DNA of 5,807 nucleotides from Clostridium sp. UBA5530 (lineage in GTDB: Bacteria; Bacillota; Clostridia; Clostridiales; Clostridiaceae), in NCBI GenBank assembly GCA_002423705.1, contig DINW01000027.1, positions 1 through 5,807 of the forward strand, written 5' to 3'. Of the stretch, positions 1 through 4,410 are shown one piece after another. The position numbers and the translations under genes were made by a program. How positions within the stretch are numbered: position 1 is the stretch's first letter; each line of letters starts with the position of its first letter. A model generated the notes under the pieces. It did not search any database. It saw nothing but the letters and a program-made list of their open reading frames with translations, and was not told the origin of the DNA.

Positions 1-32
1 TCGTGAAATGTGTATTTCACGACGTTTTTTTT
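1..32 (+). terminator. Rightward intrinsic terminator at the left edge
   Basis: Nine-base arms (TCGTGAAAT at 1-9, ATTTCACGA at 14-22) flank a GTGT loop and are followed, after CG, by eight Ts (25-32). This is the standard form of a rho-independent terminator on the plus strand. The stem may continue left of the window, because CG follows the right arm and its partner would lie outside. It implies a plus-strand gene ending just off the left edge and converging on purB. The complement strand has no comparable T-run, so it should act in one direction only. Confidence 0.8.
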
Positions 33-356
33 ATAGGATATTTTTTCGACTTTTTCATAAATAATAGAATCTGCTTATTTCCACATGTTTTTATCTATAA
101 TTCGCTGTAATGTTTTTTTTAATTTTAAAATTAGCTACGTGTATATTTATAGGCCTTTCAATTTTATTTTTTTCATAAAATCGTCAAAATCAGCATTACT
201 CATGAATATGATAAATTTATTGTAATTAAAAGCATTTTTAATGCCTACATATGGATACTTTAATTTACATAATCATTTTTCACATTTTCTGTGATTATTT
301 TATATATTTATTTTTGATAACAATGTTATTAACATACCCACAATTTCATCCATTAT
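33..356. other. AT-rich intergenic region without an intact gene
   Basis: This stretch between the left-edge terminator and the purB terminator palindrome holds no intact open frame with a ribosome binding site on either strand. Bases 33-146 are low-complexity A/T sequence in which I see nothing beyond short A/T palindromes. Bases 147-353 on the minus strand carry protein-like sequence split over three frames, listed separately as a possible pseudogene. A minor hairpin (GCATT-TTT-AATGC, 232-244) lies inside that stretch and has no evident role. Confidence 0.6.
147..353 (-). pseudogene. Possible decayed small gene, three frames
   Basis: On the minus strand three short open frames follow one another with small overlaps. 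The first runs from an ATG at 353 to a TAA at 300 (MDEIVGMLITLLSKINI). The second is open from 307 to a TAA ending at 260 (reads IYKIITENVKNDYVN). The third is open from 272 to a TAA at 147-149; it begins LCKLKYPYVGIKNAF and ends FDDFMKKIKLKGL. Two frameshifts would join them into about 70 residues with a natural amino-acid mix, which is unlike random A/T sequence. There is no ribosome binding site before the ATG, and the start abuts the purB terminator. I do not recognise the family. It may be a remnant of a gene once downstream of purB, or a chance pattern. Confidence 0.3.
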
Positions 357-416
357 AGGTATATAAAAATAGACTTATCTTTTTTTAAAAAAAGATAAGT
401 CTATTTTTATATACCT
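357..416 (-). terminator. 60-bp perfect palindrome, purB terminator
   Basis: Bases 357-386 are the exact reverse complement of 387-416, giving two 30-base arms with no spacer; the centre is seven Ts followed by seven As. The right end touches the first base of the purB stop codon (complement, 416-418). Read on the minus strand, the core AGACTTATC / GATAAGTCT pairs and is followed by ATTTTTATATA. The U-rich tail is thus itself part of the stem, as in clostridial terminators with complementary A and U tracts. Being symmetric, it could act in both directions and stop any transcript escaping the left-edge terminator. Confidence 0.75.
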
Positions 417-1846
417 TATACATTAATTTCTGATGAATTCCCAAGTTCTTTTTTATTGCTTTCAATTATAGGATTAACTACATTGTTTATAAAAAAATCT
501 ACCTGGCCTGGGGCTCTTCCTATAAAATTTGATGGATCCATTATTCCTACTATTTCTTCTCTGGATAATAAGAACTTATCATCTTTAATTATTCTCTCAA
601 TCAAATCATTATCCATGCCTAGTTCTTTTACCCTTTTAGCAGATTCCATAGAATGAACCCTTATTCTTTCATGAAGTTCTTGCCTATCTCCCCCTCTTTT
701 TACAGCCTCCATCAATATATTTTCTGTAGCCATAAAAGGAAGTTCATTATTTACATGAGTTCCTATTACCTTATCATATACAACTAAATTTTCCGAAATA
801 TTATTGTAAAGATTAAGTACTCCGTCTAAAGCTAAGAACCCCTCCGCTACAGATATCCTTTTATTAGCAGAATCATCTAATGTTCTTTCAAACCATTGAG
901 TTGATGCTGTTATAGCAGGATTTAAAGCATCAACTATAACATATCTAGCCAAGGCCCCTAATCTCTCAGATCTCATAGGATTTCTTTTGTAAGCCATAGC
1001 TGAAGAGCCTATCTGATTCTTTTCAAAGGGTTCTTCTAATTCTTTTAAATGCTGCAAAATCCTTATATCATTGCTAAACTTATAAGCGCTTTGAGCTATT
1101 TCAGAAAGGGTATTCAGAACAATAGAATCTATTTTTCTAGGATAAGTCTGTCCAGTAACATAATAACTTTGTTCAAAGCCAAATTTATTAGCTACCATTT
1201 TATCTAGTTTTATAACCAACTCCTCATCCTTATCAAATAAATACATAAAACTAGCTTGAGTTCCAGTAGTTCCCTTTACCCCTCTCATCTTCAACGAAGC
1301 TAAAACATGATCAAGATTTTCTAAATCTATAACCAAGTCTTGTATCCACAAAGTAGCCCTTTTCCCCACAGTAGTAAGTTGCGCTGGTTGCATATGAGTA
1401 AAGCCTAAGGTTGGCAATTCTTTATATTTTAATGCAAATTTAGATAATGAATTTATTACATTTATAATTTTGTTTCTTATAAGTTTTAGACCTTCCCTCA
1501 TTATAATGATATCAGTGTTATCTCCTACATAACAGCTAGTTGCGCCTAAGTGTATTATGCCTTTAGCATTAGGACATTGAAGTCCATATGCATAAACATG
1601 ACTCATGACATCATGTCTTACCTCTCTCTCCTTCTGTTCAGCATCTTCATAATTTATATTATGTATATTGTTTTTTAATTCTTCTATTTGTTCAGATGTT
1701 ATATTTAGCCCTAATTCTTTCTCGCATTCAGCTAAAGCTACCCATAGTCTTCTCCAAGTAGTAAATTTCATTTCATCAGAAAATAAATAACTCATCTCTT
1801 TGGATGCATATCTACTATTTAAAGGTGTGTTGTATTCATTTCTCAT
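416..1846 (-). CDS. purB: Adenylosuccinate lyase
   Basis: PurB catalyses two steps of purine synthesis in the cytoplasm, releasing fumarate from SAICAR and from adenylosuccinate to give AICAR and AMP. The 476-residue product has the fumarase/aspartase superfamily landmarks: RHD (77-79), IIHLGATSCYVGDNTD (97-112), GFTHMQPAQLTTVGKR with the likely general-acid His151, and the flexible signature loop GSSAMAYKRNP (280-290) carrying the catalytic serine (Ser281 or Ser282). Length and motifs match the long form that includes animal ADSL, rather than the shorter Bacillus PurB. The start at 1846 is preferred because GGAGGG (1852-1857) lies 5 bases upstream. A longer reading from 1891 would add 15 residues with no binding site and would start at about the predicted transcription start. 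One oddity is Ala284 where relatives usually have Pro in the signature loop. It appears monocistronic, closed by the 357-416 palindrome. Confidence 0.96.
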   Translation of the reverse strand: MRNEYNTPLNSRYASKEMSYLFSDEMKFTTWRRLWVALAECEKELGLNITSEQIEELKNNIHNINYEDAEQKEREVRHDVMSHVYAYGLQCPNAKGIIHLGATSCYVGDNTDIIIMREGLKLIRNKIINVINSLSKFALKYKELPTLGFTHMQPAQLTTVGKRATLWIQDLVIDLENLDHVLASLKMRGVKGTTGTQASFMYLFDKDEELVIKLDKMVANKFGFEQSYYVTGQTYPRKIDSIVLNTLSEIAQSAYKFSNDIRILQHLKELEEPFEKNQIGSSAMAYKRNPMRSERLGALARYVIVDALNPAITASTQWFERTLDDSANKRISVAEGFLALDGVLNLYNNISENLVVYDKVIGTHVNNELPFMATENILMEAVKRGGDRQELHERIRVHSMESAKRVKELGMDNDLIERIIKDDKFLLSREEIVGIMDPSNFIGRAPGQVDFFINNVVNPIIESNKKELGNSSEINV

Positions 1847-1851
1847 ATTAG

Positions 1852-1857
1852 CCCTCC
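1852..1857 (-). promoter_or_regulatory. purB ribosome binding site (decides start)
   Basis: GGAGGG on the minus strand, five bases before the ATG at 1844-1846. It supports the 476-residue form of PurB over the 15-residue longer reading from 1891, which has no such site. Confidence 0.8.
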
Positions 1858-1895
1858 ATACGAATATAAATTTTAAAAAATATTCTTTCATTCGT

Positions 1896-1904
1896 ATTAT
1901 ATCA
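1896..1904 (-). promoter_or_regulatory. purB promoter, extended -10
   Basis: The minus strand reads TGATATAAT, a perfect TATAAT (1896-1901) with the TG of an extended -10 element. I see no good -35 at 16-18 bases (about 1918-1925 is A/T only), which an extended -10 can compensate. Transcription would begin near 1889, leaving a leader of about 40 bases. That is too short for a purine riboswitch, and I see no Bacillus-type PurR box here. Confidence 0.6.
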
Positions 1905-1942
1905 TAAATTTATATTATTTATTAGTTATATTTTAAAATATT

Positions 1943-1953
1943 TATAATATAAT
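1943..1953 (+). promoter_or_regulatory. Candidate -10 for the DUF378 gene
   Basis: Two overlapping TATAAT hexamers (1943-1948 and 1948-1953) lie 20-30 bases before the GGGAGG binding site of the rightward gene. The matching -35 region is poor (TTATTA at 1919-1924, 18 bases upstream of the first hexamer). It is divergent from the purB promoter, with the two -10 elements about 40 bases apart. The surrounding A/T richness makes chance matches likely. Confidence 0.4.
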
Positions 1954-1986
1954 TTACTAGAGTTCATTATGGGAGGATGATTATTA

Positions 1987-2196
1987 ATGTATAAGCTTAA
2001 CTTGATAGATAAGATTGCTATAGTTTTAGCATTAGTAGGTGCTATTAATTGGGGATTTATAGGATTACTGAATTTAGATTTAGTGAAGCTAATTTTCGGA
2101 TTTTTACCCATTCTGCAACGGATAGTTTACATTTTAGTAGGTGTAGCTGGAGTTTACGTTGCATTTTTAATCGGTAAAAATAAGTGCAAAAAATAA
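1987..2196 (+). CDS. DUF378 small membrane protein (YuzA-like)
   Basis: A 69-residue protein with two predicted membrane helices (about residues 7-29 and 42-63) and a lysine-rich cytoplasmic-type tail, KNKCKK. The first helix carries VGAINWGFIGL and the second begins RIVYILVGVAGVY. Both are hallmarks of the DUF378 family, which includes Bacillus subtilis YuzA; the family has no established function. A strong site, GGGAGG (1971-1976), lies 10 bases before the ATG. The gene stands alone, transcribed away from purB, and its stop codon sits inside the arm of the following terminator hairpin. The identification as a family member is firm; any role, for example in the cell envelope, would be a guess. 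Confidence 0.9.
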   Translation: MYKLNLIDKIAIVLALVGAINWGFIGLLNLDLVKLIFGFLPILQRIVYILVGVAGVYVAFLIGKNKCKK

Positions 2197-2228
2197 TTGA
2201 AAGTCACATTTGTGACTTTCAATTATTT
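2191..2228. terminator. Bidirectional terminator between DUF378 gene and ptsH
   Basis: Bases 2191-2208 and 2211-2228 are perfect 18-base inverted arms separated by TT; in RNA the innermost pairs would open to form a usable loop. The core is GAAAGTCACA / TGTGACTTTC, with A/T outer arms (AAATAATT / AATTATTT) that supply an A-tract and a U-rich tail in either direction. It contains the stop codon of the rightward gene (2194-2196) and ends six bases short of the ptsH stop codon (2234-2236). It therefore probably ends both convergent genes. Confidence 0.85.
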
Positions 2229-2233
2229 TAATC

Positions 2234-2494
2234 TTACTCCTCTAAGGAGTCGATAAGCTTAACTATTTCTTCAGCTGCTAATGTTTCATCATCTCCTGAT
2301 GCTATAACTGTAACTTTAGAATCTCTTGTAACTCCTAGAGATAATACTCCTATTAAGCTTTTAACATTAGCTTTCTTCCCATTAAACTCTATGCTTACAT
2401 CTGATTTGAAAGATGAAGCCTTTTTAACAAGCAATGTAGCTGGTCTAGCATGAAGCCCTGTTGCATTTTTAACTATAACCTCTTTAGATATCAT
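2234..2494 (-). CDS. ptsH: Phosphocarrier protein HPr
   Basis: HPr is the small cytoplasmic phosphocarrier of the sugar phosphotransferase system. It takes phosphate from PEP-enzyme I on His15 and passes it to sugar-specific EIIA domains. The 86-residue product has the active-site motif TGLHARPAT with His15 and Arg17. It also has the regulatory-serine motif VKSLIGVLSLG with Ser46, the residue phosphorylated by HPr kinase in Firmicutes for catabolite control through CcpA. Both fall at their canonical positions and the length is normal. GAGGTG (2503-2508) lies eight bases before the ATG. No enzyme I gene accompanies it here. It has its own promoter in the gap upstream and ends at the shared hairpin at 2191-2228. 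Readthrough from the aminotransferase gene upstream is possible. Confidence 0.97.
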   Translation of the reverse strand: MISKEVIVKNATGLHARPATLLVKKASSFKSDVSIEFNGKKANVKSLIGVLSLGVTRDSKVTVIASGDDETLAAEEIVKLIDSLEE

Positions 2495-2535
2495 ATATTT
2501 TTCACCTCTTTGTTCTATATTTCATCAACTATTAC

Positions 2536-2563
2536 ATTATATCATTTTCTGATATTAATTCAA
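2536..2563 (-). promoter_or_regulatory. ptsH promoter
   Basis: On the minus strand, TTGAAT (2558-2563), a 16-base spacer and TATAAT (2536-2541), with TG one base before the -10 (TGATATAAT). This is the best housekeeping-type promoter in the window. Transcription would start near 2529, giving a leader of about 35 bases. It lies in the 115-base gap after the aminotransferase gene. Confidence 0.7.
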
Positions 2564-2609
2564 TTGTATGCCACGAAAATTTGTGAATTTATCAAAGATA
2601 TCTTGTATA

Positions 2610-3803
2610 TTATTCTAATTTATTTACAAAGTTCTCTATTCTGTTAAGGCCTTCTTTTATATTATTTAATGAGGTAGCATAAGATAATCTTATATAGTTA
2701 TCCAATCCAAAAGCAACTCCTGGTATAACTGCTACCTTTTCATCCTCCAATAACATACTAGAAAACCTTAGAGAATCTTTTATTAACTCTCCTTTATTAG
2801 TTTTATTTAACACGTTGCTTATGTTTACCATAACATAAAAAGCACCTTCAGGTTTTATAGTTGTTAAGCCTTTTATTGAATCTATTCTATCAAGCATAAA
2901 GTCCCTTCTAGCTTCAAATTCCTTAATCATAGATTTTATTGTTTCTTGTTCTCCTTGCAAAGCTTCTACAGAAGCATATTGTGCTATAGAGTTAGGGTTA
3001 GAGGTTGTATGACTTTGAATATTAGACATAAGTTTTATCACATCATCACGTCCTGCTGCATATCCTATTCTCCATCCTGTCATAGCATAAGTTTTAGATA
3101 CTCCATTTATAACTATAGTTCTATTATACGCATCCTCACTTAAAGAAGCTATACTTACATGTTTGGTAGTACCATATATAAGCTTTTCATATATTTCATC
3201 AGCTATTATAATTAAATCGTGTTCTTTTGCAAACTGAGCTATTTCCATAAGTTCTTCTTTATTATATATTGTTCCTGTTGGATTATTAGGGCTGTTTATG
3301 ATTAGGGCCTTAGTTTTATAAGATATAACCTTGTCTAACTCCTGTTTAGTATATTTAAAGTTGTTTTCCTCTTTACAATCCACGAATACCGGAACTCCAT
3401 CACTCAATTTAACTAGCTCAGGATAGCTTACCCAATAGGGTGTAGGTATTAATACTTCATCTCCTGGATTTAAAATAGCAGAAAATACATTAGCAAGGCA
3501 TTGTTTAGCTCCAGTAGAAATTATGACTTGAGATTGGCTATAATTTAAATCGTTATCATTTTTAAATTTCTCTATTATAGCTTTTTTTAGCTCTACTATT
3601 CCTGATGCAGCAGTGTATCTAGTCATGCCACTTTTTATTGCACCTATAGCTGCATTTTGTATATTTTCCGGAGTATTAAAGTCTGGTTCTCCTGCTCCAA
3701 ATCCAATTACATCTATACCTTCTGCCTTCATTTGCTTAGCTTTAGCCGTAATAGCTAATGTTAAGGATGGTGATATTTGTTGTGCTTTTTTTGATAAAAT
3801 CAT
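2610..3803 (-). CDS. aspB: Class I aminotransferase, aspartate type
   Basis: A 397-residue PLP enzyme of fold type I. It most likely moves the amino group of aspartate to 2-oxoglutarate, giving oxaloacetate and glutamate, in the cytoplasm. Visible landmarks are FGAGEPDF (35-42), STGAKQ with Lys100, TPYW with Trp124, NSPNNPTG with Asn174, ADEIYE with Asp202 and Tyr205, GVSKTYAMTGWRIGY with the PLP-binding Lys237, and the substrate-carboxylate Arg372 in IRLSYA. Lys100 in GAKQ matches the lysine that favours dicarboxylate substrates in the Thermus/Bacillus I-beta subgroup, which supports aspartate. A broader or aromatic specificity cannot be excluded. GGGGG (3811-3815) lies seven bases before the ATG. 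I see no terminator before ptsH. The symbol follows the Bacillus name; aspC is also used. Confidence 0.9.
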   Translation of the reverse strand: MILSKKAQQISPSLTLAITAKAKQMKAEGIDVIGFGAGEPDFNTPENIQNAAIGAIKSGMTRYTAASGIVELKKAIIEKFKNDNDLNYSQSQVIISTGAKQCLANVFSAILNPGDEVLIPTPYWVSYPELVKLSDGVPVFVDCKEENNFKYTKQELDKVISYKTKALIINSPNNPTGTIYNKEELMEIAQFAKEHDLIIIADEIYEKLIYGTTKHVSIASLSEDAYNRTIVINGVSKTYAMTGWRIGYAAGRDDVIKLMSNIQSHTTSNPNSIAQYASVEALQGEQETIKSMIKEFEARRDFMLDRIDSIKGLTTIKPEGAFYVMVNISNVLNKTNKGELIKDSLRFSSMLLEDEKVAVIPGVAFGLDNYIRLSYATSLNNIKEGLNRIENFVNKLE

Positions 3804-3899
3804 TTTACTTCCCCCTGATATTTTTTATAAATTTTACTATGTGTTAAAAATACTGTCATTAAATCTAGACAGATAATATTCTTTATATAGTTAGAATGA

Positions 3900-3929
3900 A
3901 TTATATCCTTCATATATTCAATATATCAT
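3900..3929 (-). promoter_or_regulatory. Weak candidate promoter for the aminotransferase gene
   Basis: On the minus strand, TATAAT (3900-3905) is preceded at 18 bases by ATGATA (3924-3929), which matches four of six positions of TTGACA. It would give a leader of about 90 bases. A promoter is expected in this gap because the spoVS terminator lies upstream, but the exact site is uncertain in such A/T-rich sequence. Confidence 0.35.
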
Positions 3930-3949
3930 TATTTTCTTACAATGTAAAC

Positions 3950-3973
3950 AAAAAGAGCTTGAAATTCAAGCTC
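3950..3973 (-). terminator. spoVS terminator
   Basis: On the minus strand GAGCTTG (3967-3973) pairs with CAAGCTC (3955-3961) around a five-base loop. The two innermost A/T pairs could extend it to nine pairs. It is followed by TTTTTGTTT. It begins 9 bases after the spoVS stop codon, so spoVS should end here rather than continue into the aminotransferase gene. Confidence 0.85.
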
Positions 3974-3982
3974 CTTATAAAC

Positions 3983-4243
3983 TTATCTAGGTTGAACAAT
4001 TAGTTTTATTGCTGTTCTTTCTTCTCCATCGATCTCAATATCTGTAAAAGCTGGGACACAAACAATATCCTTTCCACTTGGTGCAACAAACCCCCTAGCA
4101 ATAGCTACTGCTTTTACTGCTTGATTTATAGCCCCTGCACCTATAGCTTGAATCTCTACTATATTTCTCTCTTTTAAAATTGCAGCCAATGCACCTGCTA
4201 CAGAATTTGGATTTGATTTAGTTGAAACTTTTAGTACTTCCAT
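3983..4243 (-). CDS. spoVS: Stage V sporulation protein S
   Basis: An 86-residue protein matching SpoVS over its full length. It begins MEVLKVSTKSNPNSVAGALA and continues with EIQAIGAGAINQAVKAVAIARG and the C-terminal GEERTAIKLIVQPR. The family adopts an Alba-like, probably nucleic-acid-binding fold. In Bacillus subtilis it is needed for late sporulation (coat assembly) and affects septation, but its biochemical role is unsettled. The start at 4243 is chosen because GGGGG (4252-4256) lies eight bases upstream. A reading from 4264 would add seven residues encoded by the binding site itself. It lies 167 bases after rny, separated by a terminator, and has its own sigma-H-like promoter. Bacillus also places spoVS near rny. 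Confidence 0.96.
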   Translation of the reverse strand: MEVLKVSTKSNPNSVAGALAAILKERNIVEIQAIGAGAINQAVKAVAIARGFVAPSGKDIVCVPAFTDIEIDGEERTAIKLIVQPR

Positions 4244-4251
4244 GTATTTTA

Positions 4252-4256
4252 CCCCC
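4252..4256 (-). promoter_or_regulatory. spoVS ribosome binding site (decides start)
   Basis: GGGGG within AGGGGGTAAAATAC directly before the ATG at 4241-4243. It rules in the 86-residue start over the two ATGs at 4259-4264, which lie upstream of this site and have none of their own. Confidence 0.75.
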
Positions 4257-4277
4257 TGCATCATACTTTAGTTTATT

Positions 4278-4318
4278 AATTATATATATCGCACACAAAT
4301 GCTATAATATATATAATT
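4278..4318. repeat. 12-bp AT inverted repeat before spoVS
   Basis: AATTATATATAT (4278-4289) is the exact reverse complement of ATATATATAATT (4307-4318), with a 17-base spacer containing GCACACAAATGC. The right arm overlaps the -10 of the candidate sigma-H promoter, and the left arm lies about 35 bases upstream of the spoVS start codon. It could be an operator, a cruciform-prone site or simply A/T-rich chance. It is not followed by a T-run, so it does not look like a terminator. Confidence 0.5.
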
Positions 4319-4342
4319 CTACATTTATCCATGAAAACCTTT
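4314..4342 (-). promoter_or_regulatory. Sigma-H-like promoter for spoVS
   Basis: On the minus strand, AAAGGTTTT (4334-4342), an 11-base spacer and GTAGAATTA (4314-4322). The sigma-H consensus is RnAGGAWWW, 11-12 bases, RnnGAATWW: the -10 matches fully, and the -35 differs only by T for A after AGG. Bacillus subtilis spoVS is known to depend on sigma-H. The start would be near 4307, about 65 bases before the ATG. A housekeeping TATAAT (4279-4284) also exists nearer the gene but lacks a -35. Confidence 0.5.
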
Positions 4343-4353
4343 TATGAATTTTC

Positions 4354-4393
4354 ACAAAAATAAAATACATTTTGACAAGCAAAATGTATTTTA
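4354..4393 (-). terminator. rny terminator
   Basis: On the minus strand the 13-base arms (4381-4393 and 4361-4373) pair perfectly around the loop GCTTGTC and are followed by TTTTTGT (4354-4360). The hairpin starts 17 bases after the rny stop codon. The stem is nearly all A/T, with one G/C pair per arm. It separates rny from spoVS. Confidence 0.8.
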
Positions 4394-4410
4394 AAAACTT
4401 TCAATATTTA

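Noticed and set aside
44..54. Spo0A-box-like sequence (minus strand AAAGTCGAAAA)
   Set aside because: It lacks the full TGTCGAA core and is not near any promoter or gene; a chance match in A/T-rich sequence is likely.
1847..1891. N-terminal extension of PurB by 15 residues
   Set aside because: There is no ribosome binding site before the 1891 ATG, the predicted transcript begins at about that point, and the conserved family sequence starts after the internal ATG that has GGAGGG.
1847..1986. Purine riboswitch or PurR box upstream of purB
   Set aside because: The likely leader is about 40 bases, too short for the aptamer, and no paired PurR-type motif (CCGAAC core) is visible.
3853..3872. CTGTC-N10-GACAG inverted repeat in the aminotransferase leader, followed on the minus strand by a T-rich stretch
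   Set aside because: The stem is only five pairs with a ten-base loop, too weak for a terminator or attenuator, and no leader peptide or riboswitch-like structure surrounds it.
4244..4264. N-terminal extension of SpoVS by seven residues
   Set aside because: The added codons are made up of the binding site itself (ATG ATG CAG GGG GTA AAA TAC), and the conserved protein begins MEVLKVSTKS.
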